DNA of 64,000 nt from Nocardioides sp. B-3. Lineage in GTDB: Bacteria > Actinomycetota > Actinomycetes > Propionibacteriales > Nocardioidaceae. The position numbers and the translations under genes were made by a program. This document shows, in pieces, positions 1 through 9,880 of this stretch. Position 1 is the first letter of the stretch; every line of letters starts with the position of its first letter. The stretch is taken from NCBI RefSeq assembly GCF_024703895.1, contig NZ_CP087968.1:1922001-1986000 (forward strand). The letters are read 5' to 3'. The notes beneath the pieces are model-generated. The model saw nothing but the letters and a program-made list of their open reading frames with translations. It searched no databases and was not told where the DNA came from.

Positions 1-1
1 G

Positions 2-370
2 ACCTTCGAGGCGAAGTGGACCCGCGGCTCGACCCGGCCGGAGGTGGGCGCCTACTTCGCCGGCCATGTGAAGCGCAACGGCGTCGGACCGATCTACTGG
101 TCGCCCTGCCGGGTCACCGTCTGCGAGCCGGAGCGCGTCTTCGAGTTCGCGGTCGGCACCGACTCGATCACGGCGAACAACTGGGGCTACCGGCTGACGC
201 CGCGCGACGGTGGGACCGAGGTCACGGAGTACTTCCGCCTCGCGTCCAGCCTCCCGCTGCGCGCCTACTGGGCGCTGCTGGGCCGGTTCCGCGGCCGGAC
301 CAACGTCAACGGCATGCGTACGACCCTCGAGCGGATGAAGGCAGTGCTGGAGAGCGGGGTGGAGTCATGA
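2..370 (+). CDS. SRPBCC-like protein, C-terminal part
   Basis: The frame is open from the first bases, so the start lies outside the window; about 122 codons remain before TGA at 368-370. The visible part has strand-rich segments such as GPIYWSPCRVTVCEP and VTEYFRLASSLPL, then a closing helix (TTLERMKAVLESG). This is the usual layout of the second half of the polyketide cyclase/START (SRPBCC) fold, which binds hydrophobic ligands. The stop overlaps the next start (ATGA), so it is probably translated together with the acyl-CoA carboxylase genes downstream. The family call rests on general character only; no catalytic residue can be named. Confidence 0.55.
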   Translation, partial: TFEAKWTRGSTRPEVGAYFAGHVKRNGVGPIYWSPCRVTVCEPERVFEFAVGTDSITANNWGYRLTPRDGGTEVTEYFRLASSLPLRAYWALLGRFRGRTNVNGMRTTLERMKAVLESGVES

Positions 371-1943
371 GCGGGAATCGCGAGGCGATGCTCGACAAGA
401 TCGAGGCGCTGCACGCCGAGCAGGCCAAGGCCGTCGCCGGCGGTGGCGAGAAGTACGTCGCGCGGCACAAGGACCGCGGCAAGCTGACCGCCCGCGAGCG
501 GATCGAGCTGCTCGTCGACGAGGGCTCCGCGTTCCTCGAGCTGATGCCGCTGGCAGGTTGGGGCAGTGACTTCATGGTCGGGGCCAGCATGGTGACCGGC
601 ATCGGCGTCGTCGAGGGCGTCGAGTGCATGATCGTGGCCAACGACCCGACGGTGAAGGGCGGCGCCCTCAACCCGTGGTCGCTGAAGAAGTCCTTCCGGG
701 CGGGCGAGATCGCCGAGCAGAACAACCTGCCGACGATCAACCTCACCGAGTCCGGCGGCGCCGACCTGCCGACCCAGAAGGACATCTTCATCCCCGGCGG
801 TCGCGGCTTCCGCAACCTCACCCGCGCCTCGGCGCGCAAGCAGCCGAGCATCTCGGTGGTCTTCGGCAACTCCACTGCGGGCGGCGCCTACGTCCCCGGC
901 ATGAGTGACTACGTGATCATGGTCAAGGAGCAGGCCAAGGTCTTCTCGGGCCGGTCCGCCGCTGGTCAAGATGGCCACCGGTGAGGAGACCGACGACGAG
1001 TCGCTCGGTGGCGCCGAGATGCACTCGCGGACCTCCGGGTCCTCCGACTTCCCGGCCCTCGACGAGCATGACGCCCTGCGGCTCGCGCGCCGCGTGGTCG
1101 CGCGGCTGAACTGGCACAAGCGGGGCGCGGCCCCCGACCGCGCCGTACGCAGAACCCGACCTCGACCCCGACGACCTCCTCGACCTCATCCCCACGGACC
1201 TCAAGGAGCCCTTCGACCCGCGCGACGCGATCCTGCGGATCGTCGACGGGGTTGGTCCGGGCAACGAGGTCGCCTTCGACGAGTTCAAGCCGCTCTACGG
1301 CTCAGCGCTGTGCGTGGGCTGGGCGCGGCTGCACGGGCACGAGATCGGCATCCCGGCCAACGCCCGCGGCGTGCTGATGTCGCAGGAGGCGCAGAAGGCG
1401 GCGCAGTTCATCCAGCTGGCCAACCAGAAGGACACGCCGCTGCTCTTCCTGCACAACACCACCGGCTACATGGTCGGCGCGGAGTACGAGCAGGGCGGGA
1501 TCATCAAGCACGGCGCGCAGATGATCAACGCGGTCAGCAACTCCACCGTCCCGCACCTCACGGTGATCATGGGAGCGTCGTACGGCGCCGGCAACTACGG
1601 CATGAACGGCCGCGCCTACGACCCGCGCTTCCTCTTCACCCGGCCCAGCGAGAAGTCGGCCGTGATGGGGCCGGCCCAGCTCGCCGGCGTCATGGAGATC
1701 GTGGCGCGCGAGTCGGCCGAGAAGAAGGGCCAGGTCTTCGACGCCGAGGCCTTCCGGGGCATCAAGGACATGGTGGAGGGGATGGTCGAGGAGCAGTCGA
1801 TGCCCTACTTCCTCTCCGGCATGGTCTACGACGACGGGGTCATCGACCCGCGCGACACCCGCAACGTCCCGGGCATCTGCCTGTCCGTGATCGACAACCA
1901 GCCCATCGAGGGCGCCATGAACTTCGGGGTGTTCCGACTGTGA
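367..1943 (+). CDS. Acyl-CoA carboxylase, carboxyltransferase (beta) subunit, frame-broken
   Basis: Transfers the carboxyl group from carboxybiotin to an acyl-CoA; the alpha partner follows directly. About 525 residues, the normal length for the methylcrotonyl/propionyl-CoA carboxylase beta family. The N-terminal half has the crotonase-fold signatures [11 protein letters not shown] and [17 protein letters not shown]; the C-terminal half has [11 protein letters not shown] and [18 protein letters not shown], the second acyl-CoA/biotin site. There are two frame breaks, near 950 and near 1150. At the first, restoring CCTGG gives the family sequence [16 protein letters not shown]. Start ATG 367 overlaps the preceding stop; the stop at 1941-1943 overlaps the GTG of the alpha gene. 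Substrate is uncertain: with an acyl-CoA dehydrogenase alongside, leucine catabolism (methylcrotonyl-CoA) is the best guess. Confidence 0.9.
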
Positions 1944-3921
1944 CGATCAAGAAGCTGCTTGTCGCCAACCGGGGCGAGATCGCCCGGCGGGTGTTCCGCA
2001 CCTGCCGCGAGCTCGGCATCGAGACGGTCGCCGTCCACTCCGACGCGGACGCAGCGATGCCGTTCGTGCTCGACGCGGACGTCGCCGTACGCCTGCCGGG
2101 CAACACGCCTGCCGAGACCTACCTGCGCGGAGACCTCGTCATCGAGGCCGCCCGCAAGGCCGGGGCAGACGCGATCCACCCGGGCTACGGCTTCCTCTCC
2201 GAGAACGCCGCCTTCGCCCGCCAGTCGTCGAGGCCGGGTTGACGTGGGTCGGTCCCGATCCCTCGTCCATCGAGCAGATGGGCTCGAAGATCGAGTCCAA
2301 GAAGCTGATGGAGGCAGCCGGGGTGCCGGTCCCGGGCAACCTCACCCCCGAGACCGCGACCGCCGCGGACCTGCCGCTGCTGGTGAAGGCCAGCGCCGGC
2401 GGAGGCGGTCGCGGCATGCGGATCGTCCGGTCGCTCGACGCACTGGCCGGCGAGATCGAGAAGGCCTCGTCCGAGGCGGAGTCCGCGTTCGGCGACGGCA
2501 CGGTGTTCGTCGAGCCGTACGTCGAGAGCGGCCGTCACATCGAGGTGCAGGTGCTCGGCACTGTCGGCGGGACCTTCGTCCTCGGCGAGCGCGACTGCTC
2601 GGTGCAGCGTCGCCACCAGAAGGTGATCGAGGAGGCGCCGGCCCCCGCGCTGCCCGCCGCCACCCGCACGGCGCTGCACGACGCGGCCCGGGCGGCCGCC
2701 GAGGCGATCGACTATCGCGGCGCCGGCACCGTCGAGTTCCTCTACGACACCGCCAAGGACCGCTTCTTCTTCCCGGAGATGAACACCCGCCTCCGTGTCG
2801 AGCACCCCGTCACCGAGGCGGTGCACGGCGTCGACCCGGTCGCCCTGCAGCTCGCCGTCGCCGAAGGCCGGTCGCTGGCCGACCTCGAGGTGGGCGCACC
2901 TCACGGCCACGCGATCGAGGTGCGGCTCTATGCCGAGGATCCCGCCCACGACTACCAGCCGCAGAGCGGCCGGATCACACGGTTCTCCGTGCCCGGGGTG
3001 GTCTCGGAGTTCGAGGGGCCGTCGGCGTACGGCATCCGGCTCGACTCCGGCGTCGGTGCCGGCGACGAGATCGGCACGTTCTACGACGCGATGATCGCCA
3101 AGGTGGTCGTGCACGCCCCGACGCGCGAGCAGGCCCTGCGCCAGCTGGCCGGGGCACTGGCGAAGGCGCAGCTGCACGGCCCGGTCACCAACCGCGACCT
3201 GTTGGTCAACCTGCTGCGCGACCCGGTCCTCATCGACGCGCAGATGCACACGACGTGGCTCGACGGCGCCGACTCGGCCACCCTCGCCGCTCCGCCGGGC
3301 GGTTCGGGGACGGTCGCGTTGAGTGGTTTCGCCGCGGCCATCGCGCTTGCCGAGCGAGCACGTGCGGCCCGCCCGGTCCAGCAGCGGATCCCGGCCGGCT
3401 TCCGCAACGTCGTCGCGCAACCGCAGCTCACCCGTTTCCAGCACGGCGACGAGGAGCTCGACGTCCGGTGGTTCGGCGGCCGGTCCTTCACCTCCGCCGA
3501 GCTCGAAGGTGTCACGGTCCTCGAGGCCGGACCCGAGGTCGTGCGCCTCGACGCCGACGGGGTCCAGCGCACGTTCACGGTCCACACCGACGCTGACCGC
3601 GTGGACGTCGAGTCCTCGCTCGGCCACGTCGCGCTCCGCCGTACCCCCAGATTCGTGGACCCGGCGGACCGGGTCGTCGCGGGCTCGCTGCTCGCGCCGA
3701 TGCCCGGCAGCGTGATCGCTGTCCGGGCCGCGCTCGGCGACGTGGTCGCCGAGGGCCAGCCGATCCTCGTGATGGAGGCCATGAAGATGCAGCACACCAT
3801 CGCCGCGCCCTATGCCGGCACGCTCACCGAGCTCCCGGCGGCCGCCGGGCAGCAGGTCGAGGCGGGCGCCGTGCTCGCGGTGGTCACCCCGCACGAAACC
3901 GACGAAGGAGCAACCCCATGA
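1940..3921 (+). CDS. Acyl-CoA carboxylase alpha subunit (biotin carboxylase + BCCP), frame-broken
   Basis: About 660 residues. Biotin carboxylase domain: N-terminal [22 protein letters not shown]-grasp glycine loop [11 protein letters not shown] near residue 155, then [17 protein letters not shown] and the MNTRLxVEHPVTE motif. The C-terminal biotin carrier domain has VMEAMKMQH near residue 613, the lysine being the biotinylation site. One frame break near 2222; restoring CCAGG gives [12 protein letters not shown] separate oddity is codon 2794-2796, which reads Arg where the family has an almost invariant Gln (NTRLQVEH); CCAGG would restore it. GTG start overlaps the beta stop and the TGA overlaps the ATG of the dehydrogenase, so the three form one translational unit. 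Confidence 0.92.
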
Positions 3922-5086
3922 CCACCATGTTCACCGAGCCCGACGAACGCGTCGCGCTGCGCGAGGCCGTGAAGAAGCTGGCCGGCAAGTACGGTCACGA
4001 GTTCGTCGCCAAGCAGGCCCGCGAGGGCGGCAAGATGACCGAGATGTGGCTCGAGATGGGTCGCAACGGCTTCCTCGGCGTGAACATCCCCGAGGCGTAC
4101 GGCGGGGGCGGCGGCGGCATGTCCGACCCGGCCGCGGTCCTCGAGGAGGCCGCGGCGGCGGGTGCGCCGCTCCTGCTGATGGTCGTCTCGCCGGCGATCT
4201 GCGGCTCGATCATCACCCGCTGCGGCACCGAGGAGCAGAAACAGCGCTGGCTGCCCGACATCGCCGACGGCAGCCTGCTGATGGCCTTCGGCATCACCGA
4301 GGCCGACGCCGGCTCCAACTCCCACAAGATCACCACCACGGCCACGCGTGACGGCGACGGCTGGGTGATCACCGGCCAGAAGACCTTCATCTCCGGTGTC
4401 GACGAGGCCGGCGCGGTGCTGATCGTGGCGCGCACCGAGGACGCCAAGACCGGCAAGCTCAAGCCGGCGCTGTTCGTGGTGCCCACCGACGCGGAGGGCT
4501 TCACCCGCCAGCCGATCCCGATGGGCTGGTCGGCGCCCGAGAAGCAGTTCACGCTGTTCCTCGACTCGGTGCGGGTGCCCGCCGAGGCCCTCGTCGGCGA
4601 CGAGGACGGCGGCATCTGGCAGTTGTTCGCCGGGCTCAACCCCGAGCGGATCATGGGTGCCGCGATGTCCAACGGGATGGCGCGCTACGCCCCCGGACAA
4701 GGCGGTCGCCTACGCCAAGGACCGCTCGGTCTGGAAGGACCAGCCGATCGGCTCGCACCGGGGCATCGCGCACCCGCTGGCCAGGATCAAGATCGAGCTG
4801 GAGCAGTCACGGCTGCTGCAGCAGAAGGCGGCCGCGCTCTACGACGCCGGGGACGACTTCGGCGCCGGTGAATACGCCAACATGGCGAAGTACGCCGGCG
4901 GCGAGGTGGCCTGCAACGCCTCCGACGTGGCCGTGCACACCCATGGCGGCAACGGCCTCACTGAGGAGTACGGCCCGGCCAACATGCTGGTCGGGGCCCG
5001 CCTCGGTCGCATCGCCCCCGTGTCGCGCGAGATGATCCTCAACTTCGTGGCGATGCACTCCCCGGGGGCTGCCGAAGTCCTACTGA
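3918..5086 (+). CDS. Acyl-CoA dehydrogenase, frame-broken
   Basis: FAD-dependent alpha,beta-dehydrogenation of an acyl-CoA, about 390 residues. Seen: helical N-terminal domain; mid-domain AFGITEADAGSNSHKITTTA and GQKTFISGVDEA; a beta-domain LFLDSVRVPAEALVGDEDGG; C-terminal helices ending GGNGLTEEYGPANMLVGARL. Frame breaks near 4692 and near 5063. CCTGG repairs give RYALDKAVAYAKD and MHSLGLPKSY, the latter ending at TGA 5084-5086; the uncorrected frame runs past this into the next gene. ATG 3918 overlaps the alpha-subunit stop. Position beside the carboxylase suggests it makes or handles the unsaturated acyl-CoA that is carboxylated, as in the liu/mcc leucine pathway. Substrate is inferred, not shown. 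Confidence 0.9.
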
Positions 5087-5101
5087 TGTCATGCTGGGGT
5101 G

Positions 5102-5480
5102 ATGACTCGGGTCATCGTGATTGCCGTGTGGGTGCTGGCGTTCGCCGTACTCACTGTCGGGTGTGGCTCCTCCGATGAGCCGGCTGAACCATCGGAGGAA
5201 CCGACCATGACGTCCTCACCACCCGACAGCGGTCCCGCCGCGGCCGCAGTCGACGACCCGGCCACCCGCCTCGACGTCGACGCCGGCTCGGTCGAGGTCG
5301 TCTCCATGGAGGAGGTGACTCGGCGCGACGGCAGCCCTGGGCTGCGCGCAGGAGGGCATGGTCTACACGCAGGCCCCGGTCGACGGGTCCCGGATCATCC
5401 TGCGCGCCGACGGCACGGACTACGAGTACCACTCCGGCGCCTCGCGCCCCCCGTTCTGGTGCGAGACGCCGACGCAGTGA
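5102..5480 (+). CDS. Small lipoprotein of unknown function, frame-broken
   Basis: About 125 residues. The N-terminus is a type II signal peptide: a hydrophobic stretch VIVIAVWVLAFAVL followed by lipobox LTVGC, then a Ser/Glu/Pro-rich spacer. The C-terminal half, after a +1 break near 5340 (repair CCTGGC), reads CAQEGMVYTQAPVDGSR and ends YEYHSGASRPPFWCETPTQ, with two cysteines that could form a disulphide. Start may be GTG 5099 or ATG 5102. No family recognised. It faces the next gene tail to tail, with only the stop codons between them. Confidence 0.65.
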
Positions 5481-6868
5481 TCAGGCCGGCACGATGTTGG
5501 CGTTGCGACTGAAGAAGTTCGTCGGGTCGTACGTCGACTTGAGCCGTCCGAGGCGATCGAGCTGTCCCGATGTATAGGCCCGCGACGTGGTGTCGTCCGA
5601 CGTGAAGTTCACGTAGACACCGCGACTGTGCGGGGCGAGCGCGTCGAAGAACCCGCGCACCCGGGCCCGGTGCCGGTCGGCCTCGCCGGCCTGCTCGGGC
5701 AGCCAGGAGCCGACGATGTTGATGTCGTGCGCCGCGTCGCGGTGCGGGAAGGCCGTGGCACCGTCGGGCACCCGCGCCATCGCGCCGCCGAAGCTGAAGA
5801 TCGGCACGGACGAGAGCGGCGAGCTGATCGTGCCGAGGTGCTCGCAGATGATGGCGATCACGTCGTCGGTGAGCGGGCCGAGCCGGTGCGACTTCCAGTA
5901 GTAGTGCCGGCCGTGCGGGACCGCCGGGTCGAGCATCTTCTGGTGCGCGACGTAGGGCTTCTGCGTGATGGCGTCGACCAGCGGCGTGCCGAGGGCCCGC
6001 AACGGCTTGAGGAGCTCCTCGCCCGCAGCGATGTCACCGGCCCGGGTGACGATCAGCCCGACGATCGGGGTGCCGTGCACCTCGGTCGGGAAGACCGGCA
6101 GCGGTGGCGCCAGCCGCAGGTTGGCCATCAGCCCGAGCTCGTCGGGGAGCGTCGGCGATGAAGTCGCGCAGGAAGGCCAGCACGGTCGAAGCCCGGGTCG
6201 CCGGCCACGCGATCAGGCCGGCGAGGATCGTCGGCCCGAGCGGCTGCAGGTCGAAGGTGAAGCTCGTGACGACGCCGAAGTTGCCCCCCGCCGCCTCGCA
6301 GTCCCCAGAAGAGGTCGGCGTTCTCGTCGGCACTCGCCGTCACGAACTTCCCGTCGGCCGTCACGACGTCGCACTCGCGCAGCGCGTCGATGGACAGCCC
6401 GAGCTTCCGCATCAGGTGCCCGATGCCGCCGCCCAACGTCAGCCCGGCGATGCCGGTGTGGCTGACGAACCCCCCGGTCGCGGCCAGCCCGAACTGCTGG
6501 GCCTCGCGGTCGACGTCCGACTGGAGCGCTCCGCCGCTGGCCCGGATGGTGCGCTCGGCCGGGTCGACGCGGGTGCCGGTCATCGCCGACAGGTCGATGA
6601 CGATCCCGTCGTCGAGCACCGCGTGCCCGGCCACCGCGTGCCCACCGCCGCGGACGGAGGCGGGCAGGTCGTGCTCGCGGGCGAAGCGGATCGCGGCCGC
6701 CACGTCGGCGGCCCCTCGGCAGCGGGCGATGAGCGCCGGGCGGCGCTGGATCTCGCCGTTCCAGACGAGCCGTGCGGTGTCGTACGCCGGGTGGTTGCGG
6801 TCGATGAGCTCGCCGCTGAAGTGTGGTGCGAGGGCCTCGATGCTCGGGCTGGGTGCGATGGTTGTCAT
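5481..6868 (-). CDS. FAD-binding oxidoreductase, berberine-bridge (BBE) type, frame-broken
   Basis: About 460 residues. The FAD_binding_4 domain contains SVRGGGHAVAGHAV (the His in RGGGH-type motifs carries covalent FAD in this family), then GGGIGHLMRKLGLSIDAL. The usual second attachment Cys is replaced by His in GGIGHLMRK, so single covalent attachment is expected. The C-terminus YDPTNFFSRNANIVPA is the typical BBE tail. Frame breaks near 6310 (extra G in a G run) and near 6152. Substrate unknown; relatives oxidise sugars, alkaloids or polyphenols. A HxlR-type regulator is divergently transcribed 85 bp away and probably controls it. Confidence 0.85.
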
Positions 6869-6901
6869 GGATTCAGGGTCGGACCGGACCGTTCCGGCGG
6901 C

Positions 6902-6920
6902 CAGTACCGATTGTGTACTG
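6902..6920. promoter_or_regulatory. Inverted repeat between divergent oxidoreductase and HxlR genes, candidate operator
   Basis: CAGTAC (6902-6907), a 7-nt spacer, then GTACTG (6915-6920): a perfect 6-bp inverted repeat, with a further GTAC at 6921-6924. It sits in the 85-bp gap between the two divergent starts (6868 and 6954), where a HxlR dimer would be expected to bind. Operators of this family commonly contain GTAC or GTATC half sites. Binding is inferred from position and symmetry only. Confidence 0.4.
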
Positions 6921-6953
6921 GTACAGAACCCATAGCGGTCCTACCGTCAGAGG

Positions 6954-7625
6954 ATGACGACGACATACGGCCAGTTCTGTCCGGTGGCGATGGCCTCCGA
7001 GGTGCTCACCGAGCGGTGGACACCGCTCGTGGTGCGCGAGCTGCTCTGCGGCAGCACGCGCTTCAACGACCTGCGCCGCGGCGTACCCCTGATGTCCCCG
7101 GCGCTGCTCTCCAAACGGCTCAAGACCCCGGAGCGGGTGGGCGTCGTCACGCACCACGACGGGGAGTACCTGCTGACCCCGGCTGGTGAAGAGCTGCGAT
7201 CGGTGATCGAGTCCCTCGGCGTCTGGGGCCAGCGCTGGGCGCGGGGCGACGTGGTGGCCAAGAAGTACGACGCGTCCCTGCTGATGTGGGACATCCACCG
7301 CAACGTCGACGTCACGGCGTTGCCGCCCCAACGCGTGGTCGTGCACTTCCACCTGCAGGGCTCGAGCGATCGCAAGAGCCACTTCTGGCTGGTGCTCGAG
7401 GCCCCGACCGTCGACCTGTGCCTGACCGATCCCGGCCACGACGTCGACGTCGAGGTCGCCGGGCACATCACCACGATGGTCGACTACTGGATGGGGCGCG
7501 CCGACTTCATGGGAGCGGTGAAGGCGGGTGACCTGTCTGTGGCCGGGCCGCGTCCGCTCGTACGCGCCTTGCCGACGTGGTTCCTGCGGTCGTTGTTCGC
7601 CCCGGTGCCGCTGCCTGCTGCGTAG
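6954..7625 (+). CDS. HxlR-family winged-helix transcriptional regulator
   Basis: 223 residues, intact. Residues about 5-95 form the HxlR winged helix: FCPVAMASEVLTERWTPLVV, then RFNDLRRGVPLMSPALLSKRLK (recognition region) and the wing GEYLLTPAGEELRSVI. A further 120 residues, longer than the minimal HxlR domain, include WLVLEAPTVDLCLTDPGHDV and a helical tail, possibly a ligand-binding SCP2-like module. Members usually respond to reactive or phenolic compounds. The gene is divergent from the berberine-bridge-type oxidase with a symmetric GTAC site between them. No frame break. Confidence 0.85.
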   Translation: MTTTYGQFCPVAMASEVLTERWTPLVVRELLCGSTRFNDLRRGVPLMSPALLSKRLKTPERVGVVTHHDGEYLLTPAGEELRSVIESLGVWGQRWARGDVVAKKYDASLLMWDIHRNVDVTALPPQRVVVHFHLQGSSDRKSHFWLVLEAPTVDLCLTDPGHDVDVEVAGHITTMVDYWMGRADFMGAVKAGDLSVAGPRPLVRALPTWFLRSLFAPVPLPAA

Positions 7626-7746
7626 GGGTCGCGCTCTCGTGCGTCTCGGTCGGAGCTACCGAACCGTACGGGGGTCCGCCGCGCCGGAGACCCCCTGACT
7701 GTTCGGTAGCGTCGCGGGCTGGGGTGGCTCTCCCCGTACGCGTGGG

Positions 7747-8082
7747 CTATCGGTCGCAGGTGTCGACCCGGGCCTCGCCCCAACCTCCGGGCACCCTCTC
7801 GACAACGACCCGTCCCGTCAGGTCTCCGTCGGCGTCGTAGCCGCGGAAGGTCACCGTCTCGATCCCCTTCGAGATGTTGTGGTCGCGGGTGATCTCCTCG
7901 GCCCCGCCGAGGTGCAGCCCCAAAGCGCCGAGGGCAGTCCCGGCCATGGGGGCGTCGGCGTCGTGCAACCCGCTGAATCCGGTTGTCATGGCGCTCGGGC
8001 AGTTCTCGTCGCGGCTCGCGAGTGCGTCCGTGCCGAGCACCGGGGTCACTGCGACGGCGGCGACGGCGAGGATCCACTTCAT
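7747..8082 (-). CDS. Secreted protein of unknown function
   Basis: 111 residues, intact. N-terminal signal peptide MKWILAVAAVAVTPVLG with likely cleavage near residues 18-23. The mature part has two Cys (one near residue 28, one third from the end in VDTCDR) and segments such as DHNISKGIETVTFRGYDADG. No family recognised. The YjbR-like gene on the other strand starts about 40 bp from this start, so the two are divergent and share a short promoter region. Confidence 0.6.
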   Translation of the reverse strand: MKWILAVAAVAVTPVLGTDALASRDENCPSAMTTGFSGLHDADAPMAGTALGALGLHLGGAEEITRDHNISKGIETVTFRGYDADGDLTGRVVVERVPGGWGEARVDTCDR

Positions 8083-8124
8083 GCGCTGACTCTAGTGTCG
8101 GTGGTGCGTCCTATCGTGTGCGTC

Positions 8125-8500
8125 ATGGCGCCGAAGGACCGTCCGCTCGTGCCCGAGGAGTGGGTGCGGCGGCTGAGCTCGATCCTCTGTGCGCTGTCCG
8201 AGTGCCGGGAGGAGCCGGCTCGGGTCGGCACCCGCTGGCGGGTGGGGGCGGCCACGATCGCGCACGTCTTCGGCGGCGAGGACCAGTTGTTCCGGATCAC
8301 GTTCCGCGCCGAGCCCGACGAGGTGATGGCGTTCGAGCACTCGGGCGAGCCCTACTTCCCGCTCCGGCTGGGGCGCCAACGTCGTCGGCATGCTGCTCGA
8401 CGACGACACCGACTGGACCGAGCTGGGCGAGCTGCTGACAGATTCCTACTGCCTGCAGGCTCCGGTGAAGCTGGTGGCGCAGGTGGAGCGCCCGGCCTGA
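8125..8500 (+). CDS. MmcQ/YjbR family protein, frame-broken
   Basis: About 124 residues, the usual size of YjbR/MmcQ (CyaY-like fold) proteins. The N-terminus reads VPEEWVRRLSSILCALSECREE; the centre FRITFRAEPDEVMAFEHSG; the C-terminus WTELGELLTDSYCLQAPVKL, matching the family ending (DSY.L.AP..L). One +1 break near 8371; a CCTGG repair gives YFPPGWGANVVGMLLDDD. Members were suggested to bind DNA, but function is not established. Ends 32 bp before the convergent VOC gene. Confidence 0.75.
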
Positions 8501-8532
8501 CGGAGGCCGGACGCTCCGGGGGTGGACGAGGC

Positions 8533-8993
8533 TCAGGCCTGCACCGAGTCGTACGTCTCCTGCACCTGCTCGGACGTGAGGTCGGCGAGCTGGCTGATCC
8601 GGACGTGGTTGCCGAAGGGGTCGCGGACCGCCATGTCGGTGCCGTAGGGCTGCTCGACCGGCTCTGGGTGATCTCGACGCCGGCGGCGTCGAGTGCGGCG
8701 TACGTCGCGTGGATGTCGCTGCTCGTGAGGAACAGTCCGCCCAGTGCGCCCTTGGTGACGAGCTCGCGCACCTGAGCGGCGGTGTCGGCGTCGTGCTGGG
8801 GGCCACCGACGAGCTCGAGCAGCAGCTTGACCTCGGCGCCGGGGACGCCGATCGTCAGCCACCGCATGAACCCGAGATCGATGTCGTCGCGGACCTCGAA
8901 GCCCGTGTGCTCGGTGTAGAAGGCCGGGGCCTCGTCCCGGTCGAGGACGGGGACGCTCTTGATGCTGATGGAGGTGATGTGGTTGGTAGTCAT
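8533..8993 (-). CDS. VOC (glyoxalase/bleomycin-resistance) family protein, frame-broken
   Basis: About 153 residues in two babbabb halves: ISIKSVPVLDRDEAPAFY...TGFEVRDDI and, after a -1 break near 8667 (CCAGG repair restoring VEITQEPVEQPYG), TDMAVRDPFGNHVRISQL. The metal-site Glu/His pattern is only partly visible, so no substrate can be named. It lies 10 bp downstream of an AraC-type regulator on the same strand, and the two are probably cotranscribed. Confidence 0.82.
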
Positions 8994-9003
8994 GACGAGG
9001 ACG

Positions 9004-9462
9004 CTATGGCGCTGAGGGGTCGGTCCGCTTCTCCGAAACCGCTGTCTGTCCCGGGAAGGGCGGCGCCGACTCCCGGGGCCCGGTCCGAGCTGCGATGAAG
9101 CAGGTCGGCACGTGCACCGGCTCGTGCCGCACCCGGAACTCCGACGGCGAGCAGCCCACGATCGTCGAGAACGTGCGGCTGAAGGTGCCGAGGCTGGCGA
9201 AGCCGACGTCCCACGCCACGTCGGTGACCGGCCGGTCCGTCTGCCGCAGCAGCGTCATCGCCCGCTCGACGCGACGCCGCTGCAGGTAGCGGTGGGGCGT
9301 TTCGCCGTACACCTCCTTGAAGACCCGGCCGAACTGCGAGGCGCTCAGGTGCGCGATCGCCGCGAGGGTCGGGACGTCGAGCGGCTCGGCGTAGCGGCGG
9401 TCCATCTCGTCGCGGGCCCGGAGCATCCGCCGGTTGACATCTTCTTGCGGGGACAGCTCCAC
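9004..9462 (-). CDS. AraC-family transcriptional regulator
   Basis: 152 residues, intact and short for the family: essentially the tandem HTH domain (residues about 15-112) without an N-terminal sensing domain. First HTH: LDVPTLAAIAHLSASQFGRV; second: PVTDVAWDVGFASLGTFSRT, followed by the conserved GCSPSEFR. The remaining tail of about 40 residues is Pro/Ala-rich. The gap to the downstream VOC gene is 10 bp, so it likely heads a two-gene operon and may regulate it. Confidence 0.87.
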   Translation of the reverse strand: MELSPQEDVNRRMLRARDEMDRRYAEPLDVPTLAAIAHLSASQFGRVFKEVYGETPHRYLQRRRVERAMTLLRQTDRPVTDVAWDVGFASLGTFSRTFSTIVGCSPSEFRVRHEPVHVPTCFIAARTGPRESAPPFPGQTAVSEKRTDPSAP

Positions 9463-9492
9463 AAGGTCACGCTAACGGGGCATGCTGTCCTC

Positions 9493-9867
9493 GTGTTCAA
9501 GGTCTACGCGCTGCTCTCGATCGTGAGCATCATCTTGATGGTGTTCTGCCTGATCGAGGCCGTCTCCACGGACGAGTCGCGGATGCGCAACCTGCCGAAG
9601 CTGTGGTGGATCCTGCTGATCCTCTTCTTCCCGCTCGCCGGCTCCATCGCCCGGCTCGTTGCCGGACGGCCTGCCGCGGCCGGCCCGCGGCCCGGTGCTG
9701 CGCCGGCCTTCCCGGAGTACGACCGACCCGGGCGGGCTCGACCCAACGACCCCGTCAAGGACGAGGACTTCCTGAAGAAGGTGCGTGAGCGGGCCGAGGA
9801 GCAGCGCCGTCGCTACGAGGCGCAGAAGAAGAAGGACCGGGACAAGGACAAGCCCGACGCCGAGTGA
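9493..9867 (+). CDS. Membrane protein with phospholipase-D-nuclease N-terminal (PLDc_N) domain
   Basis: 124 residues from GTG 9493, which fits the first hydrophobic helix. Two transmembrane segments: YALLSIVSIILMVFCLIEAV and WWILLILFFPLAGSIARLV, with LPKLWWILLILFFPLAG typical of PLDc_N. The cytoplasmic tail is charged (FLKKVRERAEEQRRRYEAQ, then KKKDRDKDK) and likely helical. It ends 13 bp before the convergent isoaspartyl methyltransferase stop. Role unknown; actinobacterial members are short membrane proteins. Confidence 0.72.
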   Translation: MFKVYALLSIVSIILMVFCLIEAVSTDESRMRNLPKLWWILLILFFPLAGSIARLVAGRPAAAGPRPGAAPAFPEYDRPGRARPNDPVKDEDFLKKVRERAEEQRRRYEAQKKKDRDKDKPDAE

Positions 9868-9880
9868 CTCGTCGGAGGTG

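Noticed and set aside
2185..3894. Long minus-strand open frame opposite the biotin carboxylase gene
   Set aside because: High GC makes antisense frames long; its product is low-complexity Arg/Gly/Asp-rich and the plus strand holds a clear conserved protein.
367..5086. Interpretation of the carboxylase/dehydrogenase genes as decayed pseudogenes
   Set aside because: Every catalytic motif survives and the breaks fit CCWGG repairs, so error is more likely than decay.
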